Shown here: positions 42,583 through 51,332 of the stretch, piece after piece
Position numbering within the stretch: position 1 is the stretch's first letter
Layout of the letters: every line of letters begins with the position of its first letter
Source of the DNA: G963675935 sp963803125
Lineage (GTDB): Bacteria > Planctomycetota > Planctomycetia > Pirellulales > Thermoguttaceae
DNA length: 64,000 bases
Direction of reading: 5' to 3'
Assembly: GCA_963803125.1 (NCBI GenBank)
Contig: CAWDLR010000003.1
Span: forward strand, 1,860,001 to 1,924,000
Made by a program: the position numbers and the translations under genes
Notes under the pieces: model-generated
The model's database searches: none
What the model saw: only the letters and a program-made list of their open reading frames with translations
Told to the model about the DNA's origin: nothing

Positions 42583-44130
42583 TTGGCTGTTGCTCCTCTT
42601 AATCATACTCTGTCTGATACCGCGCCAGTGATGGCGCTGCGGATTCCGAGCGTCTGCCCCGACGGCGTCCTGTACATCCATCTCGCCCGAGCGATTGAGG
42701 CGGGCGATTGGCGGTCGGGATTCCACGACATGACCTTCAACGTCTATCCCCTGATCCTGGCGGGCTTGCACCAACTCGGACTCGGCTGGGAATTGGCGGC
42801 GGAACTTTGGGGGGTAACGGTCTCCAGCCTTGTCGTATTGCCGCTCTGGGGTTGGGTTCGCCGCCAATTCGACGACCGCGTCGCGCTACTGGCGTGCTTG
42901 CTGTACGCGGTGAATCCGAAGTTCATCGAATGGAGCCCCGAGGTCATGCGCGATCCGACCTTCTGGCTCCTCTTCATGACGGCGATCTACTGGCTCTGGC
43001 GGGCGGTGACCGAGGTGCGTTACGGCTGCTTTTTCGCCGCCGGCGCCGCGATCATGCTCGCCGCGCTGACGCGCGTCGAGGGCCTGTTCCTGCTGATCCC
43101 CCTGGTGCTGTGGTGCTTCTGGCGGTTCAGGGCACTACGGATCAATCGCAAGCGGTTGCTGTTCGGCGCGATACTCTGCGTGGTTGTCTTTCCGGCGTTG
43201 GCCGTGGCGGTCACCATCGGCTGGGCGTGGGGACATTCCGGCTGGGCGGTATTGCAGCTTAGCCCCTTGGGCCGCGCAGGGCCGTGGCTGGAGTCGGTCT
43301 TTGGCCACGCGCCGGCGGGCGTGGGTGCTGAAGGGCTGCAACGACCGATCGGTTTCACCCGCATGATCTGGATCTTCATTCCCACGATGACCCGCGGCCT
43401 CTCGCCGACATTTGCCCTGCTGATGTTCGGCGGGCTTTGGGGCTGGCGTCGCGTCTGGGGCCGGCGCGATCACCAACCGCTCTTCTATGTCGCGGTCGCC
43501 ATCATGTGCGGCATTTGGATTCAGCTCTGGTACGACCGCAATATCTGCCCGCGCTATGCGCTGCCGATTGTGCTGATGGCCTCGCCTTTCGCGGCGCTCG
43601 GATTATTGTGGCTGATCGGGGGATTGCTGCGTATCGCCGGGTGGCTGCGATGGGGCGTCCATCCGCAGCAGGCCGTGGTCGTCGGCGTGGCCACAATTGT
43701 GGCGGCGCTCAGCCTCTGCGACGCCATGACCAGCAACGGCAAGTACTTCGAGACGCGGCAGATGGCCGCCGATCTCGGCGGTTGGGTCCGCGACAAGTAT
43801 CCGCAGCCGCCGGCGATTGTCGGCCCCGTGGGCATCACGCAGATCGTCAGTTTCTATGCCCACGACGCCCCGTATCGCCCCTTCCGTTGGGAAGCCGACG
43901 ACGAGTTGATCCTGTCGATGATCGGGCAAAGCCGAGCCGGCGTCGTCTTGTTGCAGCCGGCGAAGGAACTGACCGAAGCCCGATGCGCCGTCCTGGCGGC
44001 CCGACTGAAAGCCTCGGGACTCGAGCCGGTAGGTCGCAGCGCCTTGCCCGCCACCTGCGACGGGCTCTCGGTGCTGGTGCGGGCGAAGCAACAGCCGCGC
44101 ATCGTGCACGGACAGTCACGGCTATACTGA
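42583..44130 (+). CDS. ArnT/GT39-like membrane glycosyltransferase, N-terminus disrupted by a frameshift
   Basis: About 515 residues, some nine to eleven membrane segments (LLACLLYAVNPKFIEWSPEV; FWLLFMTAIYWLWRAV; LFYVAVAIMCGIWIQLWYDR; ALPIVLMASPFAALGLLWL). RIPSVCPDGVLYIHLARAIEAGD holds the acidic residue typical of the first loop in C-type glycosyltransferases using polyprenyl-phosphate sugars. The real start is probably ATG 42485 in another frame (MMGLFVPFQPPPDE ... LLLLLIILCLIPR), which supplies the missing first membrane helix; one or two bases near 42625 break the link. The next gene is a GT4 glycosyltransferase, pointing to glycan or glycoprotein assembly. Confidence 0.75.
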   Translation: MAVAPLNHTLSDTAPVMALRIPSVCPDGVLYIHLARAIEAGDWRSGFHDMTFNVYPLILAGLHQLGLGWELAAELWGVTVSSLVVLPLWGWVRRQFDDRVALLACLLYAVNPKFIEWSPEVMRDPTFWLLFMTAIYWLWRAVTEVRYGCFFAAGAAIMLAALTRVEGLFLLIPLVLWCFWRFRALRINRKRLLFGAILCVVVFPALAVAVTIGWAWGHSGWAVLQLSPLGRAGPWLESVFGHAPAGVGAEGLQRPIGFTRMIWIFIPTMTRGLSPTFALLMFGGLWGWRRVWGRRDHQPLFYVAVAIMCGIWIQLWYDRNICPRYALPIVLMASPFAALGLLWLIGGLLRIAGWLRWGVHPQQAVVVGVATIVAALSLCDAMTSNGKYFETRQMAADLGGWVRDKYPQPPAIVGPVGITQIVSFYAHDAPYRPFRWEADDELILSMIGQSRAGVVLLQPAKELTEARCAVLAARLKASGLEPVGRSALPATCDGLSVLVRAKQQPRIVHGQSRLY

Positions 44131-44209
44131 GGGAAAACGGGGACAGGCACCTTTTGCCGGAACGGCCCTTCGGGTGCTTCGCACAAAAGGTGCCTGTCCC
44201 CGTTTTCCC
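44131..44209. repeat. Paired palindrome-like element, family I, perfect 25-bp arms
   Basis: GGGAAAACGGGGACAGGCAC... and the exact inverse (44131-44155 and 44185-44209), starting right after the stop codon of the membrane glycosyltransferase. Unlike other families, a single arm is not self-complementary. Confidence 0.95.
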
Positions 44210-44238
44210 GTGCGGGTCTTTCCGTTAGCAGGCATCCC

Positions 44239-45375
44239 ATGCCGGCGTCCGATTTGACCGTCGCCCTGGTCTCCACGCAGCGCCGTTGGCACGGCGGCGA
44301 GGAGCAGGCGCGGCTGCTGCTCGACGGCCTGCGGCGGCGCGGCTGTCGCTGCGTCGTGCTCGCGCGGCGCGGCGGGGCTTTCGCCCAGCGCATGACGGCC
44401 GAGGACTTCGAAGTCGTCGCGTTTGCCGGCGGCGGCCGCAATCCGGCGGCGCTCTGGCAGATTCGCCGGGCCCTGCGGCGACTTCGCCCCGACGTGCTGC
44501 ACTACAACGATTCCCACGCCATCGTCGCCGCCGGCTTGGCCGCGCTGGGATTGCACCTGCCGGCGAGAATCGCCGCGCGGCGCGTTGATTTTCCGCTCCA
44601 CTCGTCAAGAGCCTATCGCCTCTTCTGCAATCGCGTGCTTTGCGTGTCGCGTGCCGTCGCCCGCGTCTGCCGCGAAGCGGGCCTGCCGGAAACGATGCTG
44701 CGGGTGGTCCACGACGGCGTCGATCCGGCCGCCGTCGCCGCCGGCGATCCTCGCCGCGGGCGGCAGTCGCTCGGACTGGCCGACGACCAGATTCTGTTGC
44801 TGACTGTCGCAAAGCTGACCGACCACAAAGGGCACCGCTACCTGTTGGAAGCCCTGCCCGAGGTGATCCGCCGATGGCCGAAGGCGATCGTGGCGTTGGC
44901 CGGCGACGGCGAGCTGCGCGAAACGCTGGAACATCAGGCCGAGCAACTCGGCGTGCAGGCGCACGTGCGGTTTCTCGGCTTTCGCAACAACGTCTACGAC
45001 CTGATCCAAGCGGCCGATCTCTTCGTCTTGCCGTCGCATTTGGAAGGGCTGTGCTCGACGCTGATCGACGCGATGCTCGCCCGGCGGCCGATCGTCACGA
45101 CCACGGCGGGCGGAATTCCCGACCTGGTGGGCGACGACGAATCCGGCGACGGGCCGGTGGCCTGGACCGTCCCCCCACGCGACCCGCAGGCACTTGCCGC
45201 GGCAATCTGCCGGGCGCTGGGCTCGCCCGAGGAGAGCGCGCGGATGCAGAAGCGGGCCCGTCGCCGCGCCGAGGAGCGATTCACTGCCGATTGCATGGTA
45301 GACGGCACGTTGGCGGTGTACCGCGAAGTTGCGGGGATGAGGGATGAAGGATCAGGGATGAGAGATGAGGGATGA
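44239..45375 (+). CDS. GT4-family glycosyltransferase
   Basis: 378 residues of GT-B fold. N-terminal VALVSTQRRWHGGEEQARLL; C-terminal domain with LLTVAKLTDHKGHRYLLEAL, VRFLGFRNNVYDLIQAADLF and the acidic PSHLEGLCSTLIDAMLARRP (donor-binding E-x7-E region). It transfers a sugar from a nucleotide donor to a lipid or glycan acceptor in the cytoplasm. The last 13 residues (GMRDEGSGMRDEG) are encoded by a GGGATGA/GAGATGA tandem repeat, so the natural C-terminus was probably earlier. Confidence 0.88.
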   Translation: MPASDLTVALVSTQRRWHGGEEQARLLLDGLRRRGCRCVVLARRGGAFAQRMTAEDFEVVAFAGGGRNPAALWQIRRALRRLRPDVLHYNDSHAIVAAGLAALGLHLPARIAARRVDFPLHSSRAYRLFCNRVLCVSRAVARVCREAGLPETMLRVVHDGVDPAAVAAGDPRRGRQSLGLADDQILLLTVAKLTDHKGHRYLLEALPEVIRRWPKAIVALAGDGELRETLEHQAEQLGVQAHVRFLGFRNNVYDLIQAADLFVLPSHLEGLCSTLIDAMLARRPIVTTTAGGIPDLVGDDESGDGPVAWTVPPRDPQALAAAICRALGSPEESARMQKRARRRAEERFTADCMVDGTLAVYREVAGMRDEGSGMRDEG

Positions 45376-45395
45376 GAGATGAGGGATGAGAGATC
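45337..45395. repeat. Seven-base tandem repeat (GGGATGA/GAGATGA)
   Basis: About eight units alternating GGGATGA and GAGATGA, starting inside the glycosyltransferase gene and running past its stop; a family L element (CCGCTTGCGGTTTCGCA) follows at 45401. Confidence 0.8.
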
Positions 45396-45556
45396 GAGTT
45401 CCCGCTTGCGGTTTCGCAGCCCTCAACGGCAGCCCTCCGCCAACCGCTCAGCACTGCTTGCACCTTCCCGCCGATTTCCTCTTGCCTCGACCGGCGATTT
45501 CGAGGAGACTACCGCCCCCAAATCGTAGCGGGACTCATCAACCGGCAAGGATTGCC

Positions 45557-46225
45557 ATGCGCAATCGCATCACGGCAGCACTCGTCGCGGCGGTCCTCGG
45601 CGGCTGCGCCGCAGGCCCGGACTACACCGCACAACCATGTCCGCCCGGATACGAGCCTGTCCCGGCGGTGGTGGCGCCGGCAGCGGTTTATCCCAACCCG
45701 ACCTACCTCCCCATCGCCGATCCGCAGTGCGCCTGGGAGACCATCGTCGAGGTGGTCAATGACTACTTCCGCATCGAACACGAAGAGCCGATCCGCATCG
45801 CGGGCAACGTGCCGACGGAGGGCACGATCACCACCTTCCCGGAAGTCAGTCCCACGGTTTTCGAGCCCTGGCGGCATGATACGGTCGATCCGGAGCAGCG
45901 GGTGGAGAACACGCTGCAAACCATGCGGCGGCGGGCGGTGCTTCACGTCACGCCCGCCCAGGGCGGCTGCATGGTCAACGTGGCCGTCTTCAAGGACCTC
46001 GAATATCTCGTCCCGCCCGAACACGCCGCCGCCGGCGCCGCCACCTTCCGCTACGACGACACGCTGACGGGCGTCATCAATCCGATTCTCGGCCAGCCGG
46101 CGATGGAGGGCTGGACCGGCCGCGGCCGCGACGCCTCGATGGAACAACGCCTCATCGCCCACCTGCTAAGCCGCAGCGGACAAATCGCAACGCCCGCTGT
46201 CGTGATGCGCGGACAGGACCAATAG
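45557..46225 (+). CDS. Predicted lipoprotein of unknown function
   Basis: 222 residues from ATG 45557. The lipobox LVAAVLGGC shows lipidation at Cys17. The mature part has a conserved-looking domain (CAWETIVEVVNDYFRIEHEEPIR; VENTLQTMRRRAVLHVTP; MVNVAVFKDLEYLVPPEH). I recognise no family; DUF-type planctomycete lipoproteins of this sort are often envelope components. The frame is open upstream to 45386, but AAGGA and the lipobox favour 45557. It stands alone between repeats. Confidence 0.7.
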   Translation: MRNRITAALVAAVLGGCAAGPDYTAQPCPPGYEPVPAVVAPAAVYPNPTYLPIADPQCAWETIVEVVNDYFRIEHEEPIRIAGNVPTEGTITTFPEVSPTVFEPWRHDTVDPEQRVENTLQTMRRRAVLHVTPAQGGCMVNVAVFKDLEYLVPPEHAAAGAATFRYDDTLTGVINPILGQPAMEGWTGRGRDASMEQRLIAHLLSRSGQIATPAVVMRGQDQ

Positions 46226-46263
46226 CCGGCCAGACTACGGGTCCGCCAAGCTCGAGTTGACAG

Positions 46264-46314
46264 GTGGGGCAGGCATTCTTGCCTGCCCAGGGCAGACAAG
46301 AATGTTTGCCACAC
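46264..46314. repeat. Paired palindrome, family B (shortened spacer)
   Basis: GTGGGGCAGGCATTCTTGCC and GGCAGACAAGAATGTTTGCC nearly abut, with several mismatches relative to the 19031 copy. Confidence 0.85.
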
Positions 46315-46454
46315 CTTAACACAAACCTGTCATTCCTGATTTGGCGGACCACTACGCCGAAACCTTGTCCAGGCGCGTAGAATCTAATGGTGTCCATACA
46401 GAACAGACCGCATGGGTCTATCAACGGGCCGGAAACTCCTGAGGGGAATTGGCA

Positions 46455-46790
46455 ATGGCCGACAAGAAACACTATCGGATTCTCACGCCTGACGGACGAC
46501 TCTCGCACGATACGTTCGCGCCCGCTTCCAGGCAACCTGCAATAATTCCAGCGGGCTGTATGTTGGTGGTCAACGACCGCGACGGCACGCAACTGACGGT
46601 TCATCGCGATCGGCTTTTCCGGACTGGCGAAGCCCACGAACGAAAGCGGGCCTGTCTGCGATGCGGCCGAGTGTCGGGGGTCCCGCAGGATCAGGTGCAA
46701 TGTCCTTACAACGAGGGCGAGCCGTGCGACTTGCTGGAGCCGCCGGACGGCTTTGCGAACACGTGGCAATGCGCAGAGCGTTCAGCCTGA
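46455..46790 (+). CDS. Small zinc-ribbon-like protein of unknown function
   Basis: 111 residues from ATG 46455, with GAGGGG upstream. Four cysteines in CLRCGRVSGVPQDQVQCPYN plus GEPC suggest a treble-clef or ribbon zinc site near the C-terminus; the N-terminal part (MLVVNDRDGTQLTVHRDRLFR) is beta-rich. No signal peptide or membrane segment. I do not recognise the family. The ribosome site and codon use suggest that it is expressed. Confidence 0.55.
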   Translation: MADKKHYRILTPDGRLSHDTFAPASRQPAIIPAGCMLVVNDRDGTQLTVHRDRLFRTGEAHERKRACLRCGRVSGVPQDQVQCPYNEGEPCDLLEPPDGFANTWQCAERSA

Positions 46791-46940
46791 CGCTCGCCGG
46801 CGCCGCAAGAGACGCCAGGCCCCGGGTTGCCGCTGCCGTAACAAGCTTCAGGCCCAGGAATACCTTTGGCCGACGCGCGTCCTCGGCTTCCGCGCCATTG
46901 CAAAGTAGTCTCTGTTGCGGAGAGGGCAGGTTAGCCGGAT

Positions 46941-47005
46941 TGTCGCCTTTCGCTCCGCGAAAGTAGCGGGGATTGAGCGCCACTTTCGCGGAGCGAAAGG
47001 CGACA
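46941..47005. repeat. Paired palindrome, family M, perfect 24-bp arms
   Basis: TGTCGCCTTTCGCTCCGCGA... and the exact inverse (46941-46964, 46982-47005), cores TTTCGC-tcc-GCGAAA. It lies in the 411-bp gap 46791-47201, where I see no gene. Closer to the GntR gene (47070-47090) the AT-rich TAGTATCATAGTATAA could be promoter or operator. Confidence 0.93.
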
Positions 47006-47201
47006 GAAGGCTTTCCGCAACAGAAACAAAGTAGCATCGCAAGGGGACCTTTACAGATCCCCGGCATTTCTAGTATCATAGTATAACTCGCTCCGTTGAA
47101 CGAAGACTCGCTCCTGCAAAGAAAACGTCTTGCTTCGACAGCGGCCTTGATTACTACTACATCACTCTTGTTCCGTGAACGTTCTCCTCAGGTGGCCAAA
47201 T

Positions 47202-47933
47202 ATGACCGCAGCTTCCCAGCACCTAATCCGCCGCAAACGGCTCAGCGAAGAGTTGACCGTCCAGCTTCGCAAATACATCATCGACCACGGGTTGAAGCCC
47301 GGCGACCCGCTGCCGACGGAAAACGAGATGGTTGAGCGCTTCGGCGTCAGCCACACGGTGGTGCGCGAGGCGACCAAGGCCCTCGATTTCCTCGGCATCA
47401 TCGACGCCGCGCCGCGGCGGGGGATGATCGTCGATGAGTTCAATTTCCAGCGCGTCAGCGAGTACTTCGGTTTTCATTTCGCCCTGTGCGACTATCCGAA
47501 GGACGAGTTGCTCGGCTCGCGGGCGGCAATCGAGTTTGGCGTCCTGCCCTACACGATGAAGGCCCTGCGGAAGGACGCGGCTTTGTATTCGCGATTGATC
47601 GATCTGGCCCGATCGGGGCCCGACAAAGGGCCGGCCGACGACCGCTGGATCGCCTACGACATCGCCTTTCATCGCGCTCTGGTCGAGGCGAGCGGATTGC
47701 GGCCGCTGGCGGCGATCTGCGATCTGCTGCAAGTTTTCTTTCACAAATTCCGCGAGTACATGACCAACGTCGCCAGCGGCAAAGAGTCGCATTGCCAAAT
47801 TGTCGAGGCCCTTCACAAGGGCGACTTGGATTCGGCCATCGGCATGTTGCGGCGGCACATGAGCGTCTACGACAAGTTCGGCGAAGAACGGGCGAAAGAC
47901 CACGCGGAACGGAAGGGCGGGGGAAAGTCGTGA
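47202..47933 (+). CDS. GntR-family transcriptional regulator (FadR/FCD type)
   Basis: 243 residues: an N-terminal winged helix (LSEELTVQLRKYIIDHGLKPGDPLPTENEM in pieces; RFGVSHTVVREATKALDFLGI) and a C-terminal all-helical ligand domain (IAYDIAFHRALVEASG; HCQIVEALHKGDLDSAIGML) with the His residues that bind metal in FCD domains. Members sense sugar acids or carboxylates and repress catabolic operons. It is the first gene of the 47-64 kb cluster, and its stop overlaps the start of a sugar kinase gene (TGATG), so it most likely controls that cluster. AGGTGG lies before ATG 47202. Confidence 0.9.
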   Translation: MTAASQHLIRRKRLSEELTVQLRKYIIDHGLKPGDPLPTENEMVERFGVSHTVVREATKALDFLGIIDAAPRRGMIVDEFNFQRVSEYFGFHFALCDYPKDELLGSRAAIEFGVLPYTMKALRKDAALYSRLIDLARSGPDKGPADDRWIAYDIAFHRALVEASGLRPLAAICDLLQVFFHKFREYMTNVASGKESHCQIVEALHKGDLDSAIGMLRRHMSVYDKFGEERAKDHAERKGGGKS

Positions 47934-48943
47934 TGAAGCGGGTAGTCACCTTCGGCGAGTTGTTGCTGAGCCTCAGTTCGAAAGACCACCGGCGCCTGCT
48001 GCAAGCGGAGGAGTTCGTCGCCCGCTACACCGGCGCCGAGGCGAACGTGGCGGTTTCGCTGGCGCAGTTCGGCTGCGAGGCCTATGCGGTGTCGAAGGTG
48101 CCGGCCCACGAGATCGGCCAGGCCTGCGTCAACGCCCTGCGGCGTTACGGCGTAAACACCGATTACATCATTCGCGGCGGCGACCGGCTGGGGCTGCTCT
48201 ACATGGAACAAGGCGCGGCCGACCGCCCGACCAAGGTGATCTACGATCGCTCGCCCAGCAGCATCCGCCAGCTTCGGCCGGGCGAGATCGACTGGGATAT
48301 GGTTTTGGCCGGCAAGGACTGGTTCCATTTTTCCGGCACGGCCCCGGCATTGGGCCAAGAGGTCTTCGATACACTGTCCGCTGGATTGGCGGCCGCCCGG
48401 CGGCTCGGCGTCACGGTCAGTTGCGACTGCAACTACCGCAGCAAACTGTGGTGCAAGGAAGACGCGGGCCAGGTGCTCACGTGGCTTCTGCCCCGCTGCA
48501 ACGTGGCGATTTGCGGCAAAGACGATCCGGAGAATCTGTTCCGCCTCGCGCCGGAGCAATCGAACCTGCCGCAGCATGACCACCAAGAGCACATGGCCGA
48601 GCGGCTCCGCCGCCGCTTCAACCTCGACTGCGTCGCCATGACTTTTCGCGAGGCCCACTCGGCGTCGGTCAACGGCTGGTCGGCGATGCTCTGCCGCAAG
48701 GATGGTTGCTGCCGCAGTCGGCATTACCAGATTCAGATTGTCGATCGAGTCGGCGGCGGCGATGCCTTTGCCGCGGGGCTGATTTTTGCGATGCTTTCCG
48801 AGTATCCTCCGCCGCGGGCGATCGACTTCGCCGCGGCCGCCGCCTGCTTGAAGCACTCCGTGCCAGGTGACTTCAACCTGGTTTCCCGCGAGGAAGTCGA
48901 GCAATTATTGGCCGGGGGACAATCGGGCTGTGTGCAACGCTAA
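47933..48943 (+). CDS. PfkB-family sugar kinase, 2-keto-3-deoxygluconate kinase-like (copy 1)
   Basis: 336 residues. VVTFGELLLSL opens the fold, YTGAEANVAVSLAQFG binds sugar, and VDRVGGGDAFAAGLIFAM carries the catalytic Asp and anion hole of the PfkB signature. KDG kinases phosphorylate 2-keto-3-deoxy sugar acids to KDPG. Overlaps the GntR gene by one base. A paralogue (59673) shares the unusual C-terminus ending in (C/R)VQR. Two divergent KDG-kinase-like copies in one cluster suggest two substrates. Confidence 0.87.
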   Translation: MKRVVTFGELLLSLSSKDHRRLLQAEEFVARYTGAEANVAVSLAQFGCEAYAVSKVPAHEIGQACVNALRRYGVNTDYIIRGGDRLGLLYMEQGAADRPTKVIYDRSPSSIRQLRPGEIDWDMVLAGKDWFHFSGTAPALGQEVFDTLSAGLAAARRLGVTVSCDCNYRSKLWCKEDAGQVLTWLLPRCNVAICGKDDPENLFRLAPEQSNLPQHDHQEHMAERLRRRFNLDCVAMTFREAHSASVNGWSAMLCRKDGCCRSRHYQIQIVDRVGGGDAFAAGLIFAMLSEYPPPRAIDFAAAAACLKHSVPGDFNLVSREEVEQLLAGGQSGCVQR

Positions 48944-48950
48944 CGGAAAA

Positions 48951-49021
48951 GGGGACGGAGGAAGTTGTCGGATGCAGCTTGACAGAACGAAGGCGTCTTC
49001 ACGACAACTTCCTCCGTCCCC
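48951..49021. repeat. Paired element, family I variant, perfect 20-bp arms
   Basis: GGGGACGGAGGAAGTTGTCG (48951-48970) and its exact inverse (49002-49021) in the gap between kinase and dehydrogenase genes. Confidence 0.95.
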
Positions 49022-49049
49022 CTCGACACATCGGAATATCAGAAACGTG

Positions 49050-50081
49050 ATGAAAGCCCTCGTACTGGCCGCCTACAATCGCCTTGAGTTGCAAGAGCGG
49101 CCGACACCTGAGATCGGGCCGGACGACGTGCTGCTGAAGGTGGCCGCCTGCGGCATCTGCGGCAGCGACGTACACGGCATGGACGGCAGCAGCGGGCGAC
49201 GGCGGCCGCCGATCGTCATGGGCCACGAGGCCGCCGGCGTGATCGCCCGCGTGGGCGGCAACGTCGCCGGTTGGGCCGAAGGCGATCGGGTCACCTTCGA
49301 TTCCACGATCAACTGCGGAAAATGCTGGTTCTGCCGCCGCGGCCAGATCAATCTCTGCGACCGCCGCGAGATTTTCGGCGTCTCCTGCGACGAGTGCCGC
49401 CGCGAAGGGGCTTTTGCTGAGTACGTCGCCGTGCCACAGCACATCCTCTATCGGCTCCCCGATTCGCTCAGCTTCCGCCACGCGGCGATGGTCGAGCCGG
49501 TGGCCGTCGCGGTCCACGCCGTCAACCGCACGCGAGTCAGCCTCGGCGACACGGCCGTGGTCCTAGGCGCGGGCGTGATCGGCTTGCTGCTGGTGCAAGC
49601 ATTGCGGGCCGCCGGCTGTGGCTGGATCATCGCCGTCGATCTGGATCCGAAGAAACTCGATTTGGCGTGCCGCTTGGGCGCCGATGAGGCGTTGCGGCCC
49701 GATCAGGCCGACATTGCCGCCGAGGTGCTGCGTCGCACCGGCGGCCGCGGGGCCGACGTTGCGGTGGAGGCGGTCGGCATCGCCCCCACGGTGCAGACCG
49801 CCGTCGCCTGCCTGCGAAAAGGGGGCCGACTCACCCTGGTCGGCCTCTTGGCGGAGAAAGTCGAATTGCCGATGCAGAGCATCGTCACCCGCGAGCTGAC
49901 CCTCGACAGTTCGTACATTTCCTGCGGCGAGTATCCGGCGTGCCTCGACCTGATGGCCCGCCGAGCGATCGACGTGGAACCGTTGATTAGTGCCGTCGCC
50001 CCTTTGGCCGATGGGCCGGCGTGGTTCGAGCGGCTGCACGCCGGCAGCGAGGGGCTGCTGAAGGTGATTCTCGAACCGTGA
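49050..50081 (+). CDS. Zinc-dependent sugar/polyol dehydrogenase (MDR, sorbitol dehydrogenase-like)
   Basis: 343 residues. Catalytic zinc: CGICGSDVHGMDG and GHEAAGVI; structural zinc: CGKCWFCRRGQINLC; Rossmann VVLGAGVIGLLLVQALRAAG with IAVDLDPKKL (Asp favouring NAD). Related enzymes oxidise polyols, L-idonate, galactonate or similar sugar derivatives. Its place after the GntR regulator and KDG-type kinase fits oxidation of a sugar acid or sugar in this pathway; the exact substrate is unknown. Confidence 0.9.
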   Translation: MKALVLAAYNRLELQERPTPEIGPDDVLLKVAACGICGSDVHGMDGSSGRRRPPIVMGHEAAGVIARVGGNVAGWAEGDRVTFDSTINCGKCWFCRRGQINLCDRREIFGVSCDECRREGAFAEYVAVPQHILYRLPDSLSFRHAAMVEPVAVAVHAVNRTRVSLGDTAVVLGAGVIGLLLVQALRAAGCGWIIAVDLDPKKLDLACRLGADEALRPDQADIAAEVLRRTGGRGADVAVEAVGIAPTVQTAVACLRKGGRLTLVGLLAEKVELPMQSIVTRELTLDSSYISCGEYPACLDLMARRAIDVEPLISAVAPLADGPAWFERLHAGSEGLLKVILEP

Positions 50082-50190
50082 GACTTGTATTGAGAGCAAT
50101 CGGAGAAGCTGATAGCGGATAGCTGACTGCTGGCAGCCCGAACGCCTTTCCAAACACGTTCACAAAGAGATCTGCAACACAGGATTCTAG

Positions 50191-51021
50191 ATGCCACACA
50201 AGTTCAAGGTAGTCGTCACCGATTTCATCGCCGATCGCCTGGAGGCCGAGAACCAGATCCTCGGCGACATCGCCGACGTTACCGCGTTTGACGCGCTGAA
50301 TGAAGATGAGTTGCTGGGCAGGATCGAAGACGCCGACGCGATCATGGTCTATCACAATCTTGGCCTGACGCGGAAGACGATCGAACGGCTGGAACACTGC
50401 AAACTGATTATCCGCTGCGGCGTCGGTTACGACAACGTCGATCACGCCCTGGCGCGGCAACGGGACATTCCCGTGGCCAACGTGCCCGACTACGGCACCG
50501 AAGAGGTGGCCGACTCGGCGATCGGGCTGACGCTGGCGCTTACGCGGGGAATCAGCCGCATGAACTCGCTGCTGCGCGCGGGCATCGGCCCCTGGATGTA
50601 CACACAGGTCGTGCCGCTGCACCGCCTCCGCGGCCGGGTGTTTGGCATCGTCGGCCTGGGCCGCATCGGCACCGCCGCCGCGCTGCGGGCCAAAGCCCTG
50701 GGAATGGACGTCGTCTACTACGATCCCTACAAGCCGACCGGCTATGAGAAATCGCTCGGCGTGCGGCGGGTCGAAAGCGCCGACGAACTGTTCGCCGAAA
50801 GCCACGTGCTCAGCCTGCACTGCCCCTTGACCGACGAGACGCATCACCTGGTGAACCGGCGGACGCTGGCGATGCTGCCCGCGGGGGCGTATTTGATCAA
50901 CACCGCCCGGGCGCGGTCGTCGACACCACGGCCCTGCCCGAGGCGCTGGCGTCGGGCCATCTGGCCGGGGCCGGCATCGACGTGCTCGACCATGAGCCCG
51001 CACCCGCGGATCATCCGCTGA
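50191..51021 (+). CDS. D-isomer 2-hydroxyacid dehydrogenase (CtBP-like), interrupted by frameshift
   Basis: Good homology runs for about 243 residues: LIIRCGVGYDNVDHALA, GTEEVADSAIGLTLAL, the NAD site GIVGLGRIGTAAALRAKALGM, and SLHCPLTDETHHLVN, ending at LINTAR. There one missing base (near 50910, in CCCGGGCGCGG) shifts the frame; the true continuation GAVVDTTALPEALASGHLAG is in the frame of the next entry. Peptide after residue 243 here is out-of-frame. Family role: reduction of 2-keto acids or oxidation of D-2-hydroxyacids with NAD(P). The gap upstream holds a GCTGATAGCGGATAGCTGAC motif. Confidence 0.82.
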   Translation: MPHKFKVVVTDFIADRLEAENQILGDIADVTAFDALNEDELLGRIEDADAIMVYHNLGLTRKTIERLEHCKLIIRCGVGYDNVDHALARQRDIPVANVPDYGTEEVADSAIGLTLALTRGISRMNSLLRAGIGPWMYTQVVPLHRLRGRVFGIVGLGRIGTAAALRAKALGMDVVYYDPYKPTGYEKSLGVRRVESADELFAESHVLSLHCPLTDETHHLVNRRTLAMLPAGAYLINTARARSSTPRPCPRRWRRAIWPGPASTCSTMSPHPRIIR

Positions 51022-51197
51022 TCGTGGCGTGGCGCGACCCGAACCATGCCGCCCATCATCGCCTGATTATCAATCCGCATCTGGCCTTCTACAGCGAGGA
51101 GGGCCTGATGGACATGCGAACCAAGGGATCGAACGCCTGCCGCAAAGCGCTGTTGGGCCAGCCGATCCCAAACGTGATTAACGGCGTCGAGACATAA
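50982..51197 (+). CDS. C-terminal fragment of the 2-hydroxyacid dehydrogenase
   Basis: 71 residues continuing the preceding gene in another frame: LDHEPAPADHPL, RLIINPHLAFYSEEGLMDMR (with the catalytic His of the family in NPHLAFYS) and the end KALLGQPIPNVING. It has no ribosome site of its own. If the single-base gap is an assembly error, the intact protein is about 335 residues, the normal length. Confidence 0.7.
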   Translation: MLDHEPAPADHPLIVAWRDPNHAAHHRLIINPHLAFYSEEGLMDMRTKGSNACRKALLGQPIPNVINGVET

Positions 51198-51208
51198 CAC
51201 ACACCCTC

Positions 51209-51312
51209 GTTCCCACGCTCCGCGTGGGAACGGCCGTGCGGGCAATGGTCTGCACGGTTTGATTCGACGCGGAGCGTCGGCAACAGCGGGTTCCCACGCC
51301 GAGCGTGGGAAC
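51209..51312. repeat. Paired palindrome, family A
   Basis: GTTCCCACGC-tcc-GCGTGGGAAC arm and inverse, about 104 bp apart end to end, with an inner GACGCGGAGCGTC; it fills the gap before the Ldh-type gene. Confidence 0.95.
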
Positions 51313-51332
51313 CAGGAAAGTCTTGGAGAATC

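Noticed and set aside
44131..44209. Perfect hairpin after the membrane glycosyltransferase as a terminator
   Set aside because: No T-run follows, and the same type of element occurs in other positions; treated as a repeat, though it may still influence transcription.
46791..47201. Open frames in the gap before the GntR gene
   Set aside because: They run through the family M palindrome, lack ribosome sites and have no homology that I recognise.
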